DNA of 64,000 nt from Pseudomonas cremoris (GCF_014230465.1 NZ_JAAXCY010000001.1:682001-746000), one strand, 5' to 3'; counted from the first letter of the stretch, positions 45,434 to 54,662 are shown. Program-made: numbers and translations. The notes: generated by a model from the letters alone, not told the origin.

Positions 45434-47044
45434 TCAGGGTTTCTCCTGATCCCGAGGCCAACTCAAGCTAAAGCACGCCCCACCCAAGTTATTGCTCTTG
45501 CTGATCAACGCCCGCCCAGCATGCCAATAGATTATTCGCCGCACGATCGACAACCCCAAGCCATGTCCGCCCGAAGCACGGGTACGGCTGTCGTCTAAAC
45601 GCAAAAAGGGCGTGAAGATGCGCTCCCAAGCGCTTTCCGGCACGCCGGGGCCGTCGTCCTCCACGTCGATGCGGCAACGCACCTGGCCCACCTGGTAACT
45701 GATCAACACCTGGCCCTGGGCGTGGCGCATCGCATTGCTCACCAGGTTTTGCAGGGCACGGTGCAGGTAGCGCGGTTCGGCATCAACCCAGGCGTCGTCC
45801 CAATGCGCCGAAGACAGGCAAATGCCTCGGGTGACCGAGACCTGCGGGCGCAATGGCGATAACTCATCGATCACTTGGTCGAGCAGTGCATTGAGGTCGA
45901 CCCGCTGGAAATTCAGCTCGGGCGCACCTTGCTCCAGACGCGCATAAGTGAGCATTTCGTCCACCAGGCCATCCAGGTCCTGGATATCGTTGTCCATGCC
46001 TTCCATATATTTACGCCGGGCCTCGGGAGTGGCGGCGTCGCCGATCATCTCCAGGCCAAAACGCAAACGTGCCACCGGGGTGCGCAATTCGTGGGACACG
46101 GCCCGGACCAATTCGCGCTGGATGGCCAGCAACTGCTGCAAGTGCTCGGCCATGCCATTGAACGCGGCAGCCAGGCGCCCCACCGAGTCGGCACCACGAG
46201 CGGGGACGCGCACTTCCAGGTTGCCCTTGGCGATGCGCGTGGCGGCGGCTTCCAAGCCTCTGAGCCGGCGTTCCAGTTGGCGCACCAATAGATAGACGAT
46301 CAAACCGATCAGGGTCAGGCCGATCAAAGCGATCAGAATCAGCCATTGCGCCGGGTACGGGTTCATTTGAAACAGCGGACCGATCTCCAGCACCCACGGC
46401 GTGCCGACCATGCCGGCAAACACGCGGATCGAATCGCCGCCCTTGCCCAGGGCCATCACCGTGTCACCCTCCGACACGCGACGGCGCTGGTCGTCATCCA
46501 TATCAGCCTGATCGAGGGTCATCAGGTGCATCTCAAAGCCAAACCCCTTGGCTTCCTTGAGGTCAGCCAGGCGTTGCGGCTGCTCCGCCACCGGGAAACG
46601 CACCAACTCATCGGCCAGCAGGTAAATAGTTGCCCGTGCCAACTGCTCACTGATTTGCTGCACTTCGCCCGTCAGCACCAGTTGCTCTCGCTCGCTGACC
46701 AAGCGCAGCACCCGCGCCGCGTGGGGCCCGGTCTGCTCCACCAACACCTGGCCGCGTTGCAAGCGGGTGCGCTGACTGAGGTCTAGCTGAGCATCGGTAA
46801 GGCTGCGCAGCTCCAGGGGAATCCCCAGCAACCGCTCCCACACTGCCAAGGCACGTTGGCGTTCGATGGGACTCATGGGCTGCAGGTTATCGCCCATCAA
46901 GGCGAACGTGCCGTGGGCCAGGCGCTCGCGGTATTGACCGCTGCGCACCTCGTTGAGCAGGTGCAGGGCCAACACGCCGAGCAGCGCCACCAGGATCAGC
47001 GCTGCGCACATGCCGCCATAGATGCGCAGGAAGATCGAGTTCAC
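45434..47044 (-). CDS. Sensor histidine kinase, RstB-like
   Basis: A 536-residue membrane kinase. It has membrane helices near residues 10-30 and 232-255, a periplasmic domain between them, HAMP (RRLRGLEAAATRIAKGNLEVRV), and dimerisation His in RAVSHELRTPVARL (about residue 318). Its ATPase domain contains NLVSNAMRHA, DVEDDGPGVP and GGHGLGLSIVRRI. It starts with GTG overlapping the regulator stop (GTGA). The locus next to nrdA matches P. aeruginosa PA1158. The stimulus is unknown. Confidence 0.88.
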   Translation of the reverse strand: MNSIFLRIYGGMCAALILVALLGVLALHLLNEVRSGQYRERLAHGTFALMGDNLQPMSPIERQRALAVWERLLGIPLELRSLTDAQLDLSQRTRLQRGQVLVEQTGPHAARVLRLVSEREQLVLTGEVQQISEQLARATIYLLADELVRFPVAEQPQRLADLKEAKGFGFEMHLMTLDQADMDDDQRRRVSEGDTVMALGKGGDSIRVFAGMVGTPWVLEIGPLFQMNPYPAQWLILIALIGLTLIGLIVYLLVRQLERRLRGLEAAATRIAKGNLEVRVPARGADSVGRLAAAFNGMAEHLQQLLAIQRELVRAVSHELRTPVARLRFGLEMIGDAATPEARRKYMEGMDNDIQDLDGLVDEMLTYARLEQGAPELNFQRVDLNALLDQVIDELSPLRPQVSVTRGICLSSAHWDDAWVDAEPRYLHRALQNLVSNAMRHAQGQVLISYQVGQVRCRIDVEDDGPGVPESAWERIFTPFLRLDDSRTRASGGHGLGLSIVRRIIYWHAGRALISKSNNLGGACFSLSWPRDQEKP

Positions 47045-47766
47045 AGTGGCATGTCGGCGGCGGCTTCGGGGACGAACAAGTAACCTTTGCTGCGAATGGT
47101 CTTGATCAGGCGAGGGTGGATCGGGTCGTCGCCGATCTTGGGCCGAATGCGCGAGATGCGCACATCGATGGAGCGGTCTTGGCCGTCATAGCCGATGCCG
47201 CGCAGGGCGATGAAGATTTCTTCGCGGGACAGGATGCGCCCGGCGTTTGCCACCAACAGCCATAAGAGGTCGAATTCGGCACTGGTCAGCTCGATGCCGC
47301 CCTCGTGCAACCAGGCCTCGCGCAGGGCGTTGTCCACTACTAGTGGACCGAATTGCAGGCGGCGCTGGCTTTCCACGGTGGCCGGTTCCGCCGGTTCACT
47401 GCGCCGCAACAGGGCCTGGATGCGCGCCAGCAACAGGCGCGGGCGCACGGGCTTGCATACGTAGTCATCGGCGCCCATGTCCAGGCCAAGCACTTGGTCC
47501 ATGTCGTCGGTGCGGGCGGTGAGCATCAGGATCACGCCGTCATAGCGTTCGCGTACCTTGCGGCAGATGCTCAGGCCGTCTTCGCCGGGCAGCATCAGGT
47601 CGAGGATCACCAGGTCCGGTTGCTCGGCGATGATACGCGCGGCTGCCAGCGCCCCATCGCCTTCTATCGATACCCGCAGGCCGTTGCTCTCCAGATAGTC
47701 GCGGGTCAGCTCAGCGAGTCGCTGGTCGTCTTCGACAATCAATACCTGCCAGGCTTCTTGCTCCAC
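47041..47766 (-). CDS. OmpR-family response regulator, RstA-like
   Basis: A 241-residue regulator. The receiver has acidic EDD near residue 12, phospho-Asp in ILDLMLPGEDG and Lys in VCKPVRPR. The winged-helix DNA-binding domain contains LTSAEFDLLWLLVANAGRILSREEIF and ends IRSKGYLFVPE. A GTG start at 47766 was chosen (AAGG upstream); the frame stays open further but has no better start. It pairs with the kinase that follows; positional equivalent of PA1157. Confidence 0.87.
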   Translation of the reverse strand: MEQEAWQVLIVEDDQRLAELTRDYLESNGLRVSIEGDGALAAARIIAEQPDLVILDLMLPGEDGLSICRKVRERYDGVILMLTARTDDMDQVLGLDMGADDYVCKPVRPRLLLARIQALLRRSEPAEPATVESQRRLQFGPLVVDNALREAWLHEGGIELTSAEFDLLWLLVANAGRILSREEIFIALRGIGYDGQDRSIDVRISRIRPKIGDDPIHPRLIKTIRSKGYLFVPEAAADMPL

Positions 47767-47996
47767 GGGCCACACCTTATTTGTAATGTTTTGAGGGCAT
47801 AACTGAGGCCGATTGTAGCCATGCGCCGCCCCTCTAGCACAAGCCAGGAAATCCATTCGGTGATCGCGTTTTTTTGTGATAGGGTTCGCGCCCTCAAAAA
47901 TCCAACCGGCTGTTTTTATCTTGGAATATTCGGTGACAAACGGCCGAATCCAGCAGCAATGCGGCCTACACGGGTGTTCCACGATTCATACACATT

Positions 47997-48017
47997 TTAC
48001 CCACAGCGTTATCCACA
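47997..48017 (+). promoter_or_regulatory. Tandem DnaA-box-like sites upstream of nrdA
   Basis: TTATCCACA at 48009-48017 is a perfect DnaA box, and TTACCCACA at 47997-48005 differs at one base; both are in the same orientation 12 bases apart. DnaA is known to regulate the nrdAB promoter in E. coli. Confidence 0.6.
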
Positions 48018-48043
48018 GGTAGTGCGTTGCTAAGCCCCCCAAA

Positions 48044-48090
48044 ACGCATTATCTTGTACCTCGGCGCTAAAAAAACCCTACATGTAGGGT
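48044..48090 (+). promoter_or_regulatory. Paired NrdR-box-like sites upstream of nrdA
   Basis: A perfect palindrome, AAAACCCTACATGTAGGGTTTT (48072-48093) in two halves of 11, contains ACCCTACATGTAGGGT (48075-48090). That matches the invariant positions of the NrdR box acaCwAtATaTwGtgt. A weaker match, ACGCATTATCTTGTAC (48044-48059), has its centre exactly 31 bases upstream, the usual three-turn spacing of NrdR box pairs. Confidence 0.65.
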
Positions 48091-48093
48091 TTT

Positions 48094-48461
48094 AAGCAAA
48101 AAACCAAACACAGATCAGACAAGAAACTCAAGCCCTTTCTTGCTCCCGTTTGGTTGAACCAAAGCATTTTTTCAAAGCCCAAACCGCGCACGCGGATGGC
48201 AGCCGTTTTCCAGCTCCTACAGCGCAAAACGGTACGGGTGTTGCAGTGCTTGAACCTGGCAACTGTCACCCATCAGGAATACGGCCAAGGGCTTTTTCAG
48301 CCCCGAACCGAAGACTTCGGCATGGAAGCGGCGCGAACAGCTCCCTTCCTCCTGTCCCGAAGTTGTTATGCCAGGCCCAGGCCTGCTGTAAGTGCTTCAG
48401 GACGGAACGGTGGGCACCGTGATGGTGCCCAAATAAATATAGAATGTGGAGACAACCCCCC
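48094..48461 (+). promoter_or_regulatory. nrdA leader region
   Basis: About 370 bases without a convincing gene lie between the NrdR-like boxes and the nrdA ATG. A hairpin GGGCACC/GGTGCCC (48412-48430) sits just upstream of the ribosome site GGAGA (48447-48451). If transcription starts near the NrdR boxes the mRNA has a long leader. A second promoter within it cannot be excluded. Confidence 0.45.
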
Positions 48462-51359
48462 ATGCAAACCGACACAACTCGCGAGAACCCGCAAGGCTCC
48501 GTGCCGCAGGCCGCTGATTCGAACCTGGATCTGTCCGCCACTGCACCCGGCCAACTGCGTGTGATCAAGCGTAACGGCACTGTCGTTCCTTACACCGATG
48601 ACAAAATCACCGTCGCCATCACCAAAGCGTTTCTTGCAGTTGAAGGCGGCACCGCTGCTGCCTCGTCGCGCATCCACGACACCGTTGCCCGCCTGACCGA
48701 ACAAGTCACCGCAACCTTCAAGCGTCGCATGCCTTCGGGCGGCACCATCCACATCGAAGAAATCCAGGACCAGGTCGAACTGGCCCTGATGCGTGCCGGC
48801 GAGCAGAAAGTAGCCCGCGACTACGTGATCTACCGTGACGCCCGCTCCAAGGAACGCGCTGTACGCACCCCAGCGGAAGAAGCGGCAGTACAAGCTCACC
48901 CATCGATCCGCATCACCCTGGCCGACGGTACCTTTGCACCGCTGGACCTGGGCCGCCTGAACACCATCGTCACCGAAGCCTGCGAAGGCCTGGAAGAAGT
49001 CGACGGTGACCTGATCCAGCGCGAAACCCTGAAGAACCTGTACGACGGCGTGGCCCTGACCGACGTCAACACCGCCCTGGTGATGACCGCCCGTACCCTG
49101 GTTGAGCGTGAGCCGAACTACTCGTTCGTGACCGCGCGCCTGTTGATGGACACCCTGCGTGCCGAAGGCCTGGGCTTCCTGAAAGTCGCCGAAAGCGCCA
49201 CCCACCACGAAATGGCTGACCTGTACGCCAAGGCCCTGCCTGCCTACATCGCCAAGGGTATCGAATTCGAATTGCTGAACCCGGTCCTGGCCACCTTCGA
49301 CCTGGAAAAACTCGGCAAGGCGATCAACCACGAGCGCGACCAGCAGTTCACCTACCTGGGCCTGCAGACCCTGTACGACCGTTACTTCATCCACAAAGAC
49401 GGTATCCGCTTCGAACTGCCGCAAGTGTTCTTCATGCGCGTGGCCATGGGCCTGGCGATCGAAGAGAAGCACAAAGAAGACCGTGCCATCGAGTTCTACA
49501 ACCTACTGTCGTCCTTCGACTACATGTCGTCGACCCCGACCCTGTTCAACGCCGGTACCCTGCGTCCACAGCTATCCAGCTGCTACCTGACCACCGTGCC
49601 GGATGACCTGTCGGGCATCTACCACGCGATCCACGACAACGCCATGCTGTCCAAATTCGCTGGCGGCCTGGGTAACGACTGGACCCCGGTGCGCGCACTG
49701 GGTTCGTACATCAAGGGCACCAACGGCAAGTCCCAGGGCGTTGTACCGTTCCTGAAAGTAGTGAACGACACCGCTGTAGCCGTGAACCAGGGTGGCAAGC
49801 GCAAAGGCGCTGTGTGTGCCTACCTGGAAACCTGGCACATGGACATTGAAGAGTTCATCGAGCTGCGCAAGAACACCGGTGATGACCGTCGTCGCACCCA
49901 CGACATGAACACCGCCAACTGGATCCCTGACCTGTTCATGAAGCGCGTCTTCGATGACGGCCAATGGACCCTGTTCTCGCCATCCGAAGTTCCGGACCTG
50001 CACGACCTGACCGGCAAGGCCTTCGAAGAGCGCTACGAGTACTACGAAGCCCTGGCTCAGTACCCTGGCAAGATCAAGCTGTTCAAGACCATCCAGGCCA
50101 AAGACCTGTGGCGCAAAATGCTGTCCATGCTGTTTGAAACCGGCCACCCATGGCTGACCTTCAAAGACCCGTGCAACCTGCGCAGCCCGCAGCAGCACGT
50201 GGGCGTGGTCCACAGCTCGAACCTGTGCACCGAGATCACCTTGAACACCAACAAGGACGAGATCGCCGTTTGCAACCTGGGCTCGATCAACCTGCCGAAC
50301 CACATCGTCAACGGCAAGCTGGACACCGCCAAGCTGGAACGCACCGTCAACACCGCCGTTCGCATGCTCGATAACGTTATCGACATCAACTACTACTCGG
50401 TGCCACAGGCGCAGAACTCCAACTTCAAGCACCGTCCAGTGGGCCTGGGCATCATGGGCTTCCAGGACGCGCTGTACCTGCAGCACATTCCTTACGGTTC
50501 GGATGCTGCGGTCGAGTTCGCCGACAAGTCCATGGAAGCGGTCAGCTACTACGCGATCCAGGCTTCCTGCGACCTGGCCGACGAGCGCGGCGCCTACGAG
50601 ACGTTCCAGGGTTCGCTGTGGTCCAAAGGCATCCTGCCGCTGGACTCGCAACAAATTCTGATCGAAGCCCGTGGCCAGAAGTACATCGACGTTGACCTGA
50701 ACGAAACCCTGGACTGGGCGCCGGTACGTGCCCGCGTGCAAAAAGGTATTCGTAACTCCAACATCATGGCCATCGCGCCGACCGCCACCATCGCCAATAT
50801 CACTGGCGTATCGCAGTCGATCGAACCGACCTACCAGAACCTGTATGTGAAATCGAACCTGTCGGGCGAATTCACCGTGATCAACCCGTACCTGGTTCGC
50901 GACCTCAAGGCCCGCGGCCTGTGGGACTCGGTCATGATCAACGACCTGAAGTACTACGACGGTTCCGTGCAGCAGATCGAACGCATCCCGCAAGAACTCA
51001 AAGAGCTCTACGCGACGGCCTTCGAAGTGGACACCAAGTGGATCGTTGACGCCGCTAGCCGTCGTCAGAAGTGGATCGACCAGGCTCAGTCCCTGAACCT
51101 GTACATCGCCGGCGCTTCGGGCAAGAAGCTGGACGTGACCTACCGCATGGCTTGGTACCGTGGCCTGAAAACCACTTACTACCTCCGTGCCCTGGCTGCG
51201 ACCAGCACCGAGAAATCGACCATCAACACCGGCAAGCTGAACGCTGTTTCCAGCGGCGGCAACCACGGTGATGACTCGGTACTCGCCGCTCCAGCCGGCC
51301 CGGCGCCAGTGCCAAAGGCCTGCGCAATTGACGAGCCGGATTGCGAAGCTTGCCAATAA
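48462..51359 (+). CDS. nrdA: Ribonucleoside-diphosphate reductase class Ia, alpha subunit
   Basis: A 965-residue large subunit that reduces ribonucleotides to deoxyribonucleotides. An N-terminal ATP-cone allosteric domain (VIKRNGTVVPYTDDKI from about residue 30, with a second ATP-cone-like stretch SIRITLADGTFAPLDLGRL from about 150) precedes the barrel. The barrel has the active-site Cys in NLCTEITLNT, the partner Cys in LSSCYLTTVPDDL, and C-terminal redox cysteines in CAIDEPDCEACQ. The ATG at 48462 has a proper ribosome site; an ATG 18 bases upstream overlaps it. The beta subunit gene nrdB is not adjacent. Confidence 0.96.
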   Translation: MQTDTTRENPQGSVPQAADSNLDLSATAPGQLRVIKRNGTVVPYTDDKITVAITKAFLAVEGGTAAASSRIHDTVARLTEQVTATFKRRMPSGGTIHIEEIQDQVELALMRAGEQKVARDYVIYRDARSKERAVRTPAEEAAVQAHPSIRITLADGTFAPLDLGRLNTIVTEACEGLEEVDGDLIQRETLKNLYDGVALTDVNTALVMTARTLVEREPNYSFVTARLLMDTLRAEGLGFLKVAESATHHEMADLYAKALPAYIAKGIEFELLNPVLATFDLEKLGKAINHERDQQFTYLGLQTLYDRYFIHKDGIRFELPQVFFMRVAMGLAIEEKHKEDRAIEFYNLLSSFDYMSSTPTLFNAGTLRPQLSSCYLTTVPDDLSGIYHAIHDNAMLSKFAGGLGNDWTPVRALGSYIKGTNGKSQGVVPFLKVVNDTAVAVNQGGKRKGAVCAYLETWHMDIEEFIELRKNTGDDRRRTHDMNTANWIPDLFMKRVFDDGQWTLFSPSEVPDLHDLTGKAFEERYEYYEALAQYPGKIKLFKTIQAKDLWRKMLSMLFETGHPWLTFKDPCNLRSPQQHVGVVHSSNLCTEITLNTNKDEIAVCNLGSINLPNHIVNGKLDTAKLERTVNTAVRMLDNVIDINYYSVPQAQNSNFKHRPVGLGIMGFQDALYLQHIPYGSDAAVEFADKSMEAVSYYAIQASCDLADERGAYETFQGSLWSKGILPLDSQQILIEARGQKYIDVDLNETLDWAPVRARVQKGIRNSNIMAIAPTATIANITGVSQSIEPTYQNLYVKSNLSGEFTVINPYLVRDLKARGLWDSVMINDLKYYDGSVQQIERIPQELKELYATAFEVDTKWIVDAASRRQKWIDQAQSLNLYIAGASGKKLDVTYRMAWYRGLKTTYYLRALAATSTEKSTINTGKLNAVSSGGNHGDDSVLAAPAGPAPVPKACAIDEPDCEACQ

Positions 51360-51375
51360 GCTGAGCTGGTAAACG

Positions 51376-51414
51376 AACCCCCGCCAAGCCCTTTGGGTTT
51401 GCCGGGGGTTTTCT
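51376..51414 (+). terminator. nrdA terminator
   Basis: AACCCCCG pairs with CGGGGGTT, with inner pairing between AAGCCC and GGGTTT, and is followed by TTCTTTT. It starts 17 bases after the nrdA stop. Confidence 0.85.
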
Positions 51415-51433
51415 TTTGCCTGGCGGACTTACT

Positions 51434-51567
51434 TGTAGTGAGCGGGCTTGTCCCGCGCTGGGTGGCGAAGCCGCCCTAAACCCAGACACCTAGGTGCCCC
51501 TGAAACACCGCGGCGTCTTGGTTGGGGCGGCTTCGCCACCCAGCGCGGGGCAAGCCCGCTCACTACA
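51434..51567. repeat. Large inverted repeat (second REP class) between nrdA and flgE
   Basis: Arms of about 45-50 bases begin TGTAGTGAGCGGGCTTG and end CAAGCCCGCTCACTACA. Inside, GCGCTGGGTGGCGAAGCCGCC pairs with its complement in two blocks, around a central spacer of about 40 bases. It is different in sequence from the other REPs in the window but of the same general design, and lies between convergent genes. Confidence 0.85.
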
Positions 51568-51574
51568 CGCCCAC

Positions 51575-51602
51575 AAAAAAGCCCCTCGTGTGAGGGGCTT
51601 CT
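51575..51602 (-). terminator. flgE terminator
   Basis: AAGCCCCTC pairs with GAGGGGCTT around a 4-base loop, with six T residues following in the flgE direction. Confidence 0.85.
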
Positions 51603-51619
51603 TGTGGAGCGCTACCGCA

Positions 51620-52939
51620 TCAGGTCATCTGGATGATGGTCTGCATGATGGTGCTCTGGGTGGAGATGGTCTTGGCGTTCGCCTGATAGTTGCTCTGGGC
51701 CTTGATCAGGTCCACCAGCTCGTTGGTCAGGTTGACGTTGGAGTTCTCCAGGGAGTTGGCCACGATCGAACCCAAGGTACCGGCTTGCGGGCTGTCAAAG
51801 CCTGGCTGGCCCGAGGCGAAAGTCTCTCTCCAGGTGGTGCCGCCGGCTGGCTGCAGGCCCTGTTCGTTGTTGAAGCTGGCCAGAGAGATCTGGCCGATGG
51901 CCTTGCTCTGCTGGTTGCTGAACGTGGCGAACAACACGCCGCTGCCGTCGATTTTCAGGCCAGTGATCTGGCCGGTGGCGTAGCCATCGGTGACCGGAGG
52001 GTTACGGTAGCTGGCCGAGTTGTACTGGGTGATGTTGCCCATATTGACGGCAATCCCGTCTTTGTTGGCATCAGCGCCATTGCTCGTCCAGACGCCGTTG
52101 ACCATGCTACCCGGCTTCCAATCGTCAATGGTCATCGTGGTACCGCTGACGTTGGCACCCACGATTTTGGTGAGTTTGCCGGAACCATCAAAGGTCAAGG
52201 TGGACGGCACAGGCACCGTATGGTCGCTAGGATCGGCGCCGCTGATCGCCGAGCCGTCCGGGTTACGACCGTCAATCAACGTGTAGGAATCCCAGGTATT
52301 GGAACCCGTCTTGACCATGTACTGCACCATCGAGTGGGCATTGCCCTGGGTGTCGTAGAGCGTGGTGGAGTACTGAGTGTTGAAACTGTCGGTCTTGGTT
52401 GGGTCAAACGGGTGCAGTGTCTGATCGATCGGCAGGTCCGAGGAGTTCAGGTTACTGGTGGAATCCACCTTGGTGGATGCCTTCGGCGGCAGGTTCGCCA
52501 AGTTCAGCTGCAGGTCGACCAGGCCGCCCTTGACGATTTTACCGTTCTCGTCTGCTGCATAACCTTGCAGGCGCGAAGTACCGGTGTTGTTGGTGATGTA
52601 GCCGTCTTTGTCGGCACGGAAAGCACCGCTACGGGTGTACTCCAGCGAGCCGTCGCTGGCCTTCTGTACGAAGAAGCCACCGCCCTGGATCGCCATGTCC
52701 AGGATACCGCCGCTGTTGTTCACATCACCTTGGGTGAACTGCTGGGACACTGCCGCCAGGTTCACACCGTTACCGATGCTGTTCTGGCCGGTGCCCAGTT
52801 TAGACGCCGCGTAGATGTCGGCGAATTCCGCACGGGACGATTTGAAGCCAGTGGTCGCGACGTTAGCAATGTTGTTGCCGGTCACGTCCAGTTGTTTGTT
52901 GGCCGCATAGAGGCCGCTAAGGCCGATGTTAAAAGACAT
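51620..52939 (-). CDS. flgE: Flagellar hook protein FlgE
   Basis: A 439-residue hook subunit. The N-terminal flagellar rod/hook motif MSFNIGLSGLYAANKQLDVTGNNIANVATTGFK and C-terminal heptad region (SNVNLTNELVDLIKAQSNYQANAKTI) are conserved. The central variable domain carries the FlaE-type region. It is exported by the type III flagellar apparatus and assembles on the FlgD cap. It is last in the flgBCDE unit and followed by a terminator. Confidence 0.95.
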   Translation of the reverse strand: MSFNIGLSGLYAANKQLDVTGNNIANVATTGFKSSRAEFADIYAASKLGTGQNSIGNGVNLAAVSQQFTQGDVNNSGGILDMAIQGGGFFVQKASDGSLEYTRSGAFRADKDGYITNNTGTSRLQGYAADENGKIVKGGLVDLQLNLANLPPKASTKVDSTSNLNSSDLPIDQTLHPFDPTKTDSFNTQYSTTLYDTQGNAHSMVQYMVKTGSNTWDSYTLIDGRNPDGSAISGADPSDHTVPVPSTLTFDGSGKLTKIVGANVSGTTMTIDDWKPGSMVNGVWTSNGADANKDGIAVNMGNITQYNSASYRNPPVTDGYATGQITGLKIDGSGVLFATFSNQQSKAIGQISLASFNNEQGLQPAGGTTWRETFASGQPGFDSPQAGTLGSIVANSLENSNVNLTNELVDLIKAQSNYQANAKTISTQSTIMQTIIQMT

Positions 52940-52970
52940 GTTTCTCTCCCTCTGCCGTATTTAGCCGGCT

Positions 52971-53693
52971 CTATGTACCGATAGTCTGAATTTGCGACAG
53001 CTTGACGCTGCCCATGCCGCCTGCCAGGTTCAGCAACATTTCGCCACCGGTCTTGCTCAAGGTCACGCTGGTGACCGTGGCTGGCAGCGAAGTGGCCAGG
53101 GCAACCGCGTCGCCCTTGTCATTCTTGGTGGTGGCCGCGAAGGTGTAGGTACCGGCTGGGGCAACCTCACCCGCGTCGTTTTTGCCATCCCAGATAAAGT
53201 CCGAATTCCCGGCGTTCTGGGCACCCATGTCGATGGTGCGCACCACGTTGCCGTCTTTGTCGGTGATCTTGATGGAGACGTTGCCGACTGCCGACGTCAC
53301 CGCCACCGAACCGGTCATGCTCTTGCTGGTATCCACCAGGGCCTTGTCGGTCTGGGTGATGATCGAGCGCCCTACCAACGACGAAGCCTGCAGCGCTTGC
53401 GACGAGCTGAAGTTGCTGGAAATCGCGTTCACCGAGTCGTTCAGGGTGTTGATGCCTTCCAGGCTGCTGAACTGCGCCAACTGGGCCACGAATGCACCGT
53501 TGTCTTGAGGCGACAGCGGGTTCTGGTTTTTCAGCTGAGTCACCAGCAGTTGCAGGAACGCGTCCTTGCCCAGCGACTGGTTACCCGTGGCGGCACTGGA
53601 AGCGCTTGCGACGTTGTCGGTCGCAGTCTTGACCTTGCTGTTGAAAAGGTCCTGGACCGCGGTGTTGGTTGATGAGGTATCAACAATGGCCAT
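52971..53693 (-). CDS. flgD: Flagellar hook assembly scaffold FlgD
   Basis: A 240-residue hook-cap protein. The N-terminal FlgD block GKDAFLQLLVTQLKNQNPLSPQDN (about residues 42-65) and the following AQFSSLEGINTL are diagnostic. The C-terminal Tudor/FnIII-like part contains VRTIDMGAQNAGNSDFIWDGKNDAGEVAPAG. It lies 16 bases after flgC and 31 before flgE. Confidence 0.95.
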   Translation of the reverse strand: MAIVDTSSTNTAVQDLFNSKVKTATDNVASASSAATGNQSLGKDAFLQLLVTQLKNQNPLSPQDNGAFVAQLAQFSSLEGINTLNDSVNAISSNFSSSQALQASSLVGRSIITQTDKALVDTSKSMTGSVAVTSAVGNVSIKITDKDGNVVRTIDMGAQNAGNSDFIWDGKNDAGEVAPAGTYTFAATTKNDKGDAVALATSLPATVTSVTLSKTGGEMLLNLAGGMGSVKLSQIQTIGT

Positions 53694-53709
53694 TATTCGG
53701 TGCCCCTTA

Positions 53710-54153
53710 TCACTGACCCAGGGTCAGGACCTTCTGCATCATGGTTTTGGCGGTGTTCATCATTTCCGCGTTGGTCTGGAACGAACGGCTGGCGGAAATC
53801 ATGTCGGCCATTTCCTCGACCACGTTGACGTTGGGGTAGTAGACATAACCCTTTTCGTTCGCGGCGGGATGGTTGGGCTCGTAACGGGCTTCGAGGTTGC
53901 TCTGGTCTTCGACCACGCCAAGCACCTGCACACCGGAACCTGCATTGCCCTGGTCCTGGAACAACGAATCGCTGCCGCCGTTCTGGCCAGCCTGGAACAT
54001 GGTGGCGAACACGGGATGGCGAGCGCGGTAGGTCTGGTCAATGCTCGAAGACACGGTTTCGGCGTTGGCGATGTTACTGGCGACGGTGTTCAGACGGGTG
54101 GTCTGAGCGCTCATGCCACTACCGGCAATATTGAAAACACTGGACAGGGACAT
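53710..54153 (-). CDS. flgC: Flagellar basal-body rod protein FlgC
   Basis: A 147-residue proximal rod protein. The N-terminal rod motif SGMSAQTTRLNTVASNIANAET and C-terminal EEMADMISASRSFQTNAEMMNTAKTMM are conserved. It follows flgB by three bases. Confidence 0.95.
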   Translation of the reverse strand: MSLSSVFNIAGSGMSAQTTRLNTVASNIANAETVSSSIDQTYRARHPVFATMFQAGQNGGSDSLFQDQGNAGSGVQVLGVVEDQSNLEARYEPNHPAANEKGYVYYPNVNVVEEMADMISASRSFQTNAEMMNTAKTMMQKVLTLGQ

Positions 54154-54156
54154 GGC

Positions 54157-54564
54157 TTACTCTCCACGCAGGGCTGACATCAGCCCTTTGAATTTGCTGT
54201 TAAGCAGGGTGAAGCTGGCCTGGAAGTTCACCGAGTTCTCGGCGTAGGCCGATTGCTCCAGCTGGGCGTCGACGGTGTTCTGGTCGATCGATGGCTGCAT
54301 CGGCGTGCGGTACAGCAACGACTCGTCACCATTGCTCAGGCCTTGCGCTTCGATATGACGGCTGTTGGTCATGTTCAAGGCGAAGGTGCCGTTCTTGGTC
54401 TTGTCCTGCTGTGCGGCGAGCACGGCGGAGAAGTCCAGGTCCCGAGCCTTGTAGTTCGGGGTGTCGGCGTTGGCAATGTTGTTGGCCAGGACTTCGGCAC
54501 GCTGGGCGCGGAAGCCCAGGGCTTGTTCGTGGATACCGAGCGCTTTATCGAAGCTGATGCTCAT
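54157..54564 (-). CDS. flgB: Flagellar basal-body rod protein FlgB
   Basis: A 135-residue rod protein, first gene of the flgBCDE operon. The motif LGFRAQRAEVLANNIANADTPNYKARD (about residues 17-43) is diagnostic. The ATG at 54564 (MSISFDKALGIHEQ) was chosen because a sigma-54 promoter lies 45 bases upstream; the longer open frame runs through that promoter. Confidence 0.95.
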   Translation of the reverse strand: MSISFDKALGIHEQALGFRAQRAEVLANNIANADTPNYKARDLDFSAVLAAQQDKTKNGTFALNMTNSRHIEAQGLSNGDESLLYRTPMQPSIDQNTVDAQLEQSAYAENSVNFQASFTLLNSKFKGLMSALRGE

Positions 54565-54608
54565 GGCGGAAACCTTTAGGCTGACCTGCTTTTCATTAAC
54601 AGGGTTAT

Positions 54609-54624
54609 AGCAAGGTGTGTGCCA
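54609..54624 (-). promoter_or_regulatory. Sigma-54 promoter of flgBCDE
   Basis: On the minus strand the sequence reads TGGCAC-ACACC-TTGCT, a consensus -24/-12 element. It fits the RpoN/FleQ/FleR-dependent flagellar hierarchy of pseudomonads. Confidence 0.88.
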
Positions 54625-54662
54625 GTTTATGGAGGGCCCGAATTTAAAGGGTTTGAGGGGCG

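Noticed and set aside
48072..48093. Palindrome as a Rho-independent terminator of the upstream region
   Set aside because: The arms leave at most a 4-base loop and no gene ends upstream on the plus strand; match to NrdR box positions and 31-base pairing favour an operator.
49572..51356. 594-codon open frame antisense to nrdA
   Set aside because: Same codon-bias artefact; the plus strand encodes an unmistakable NrdA.
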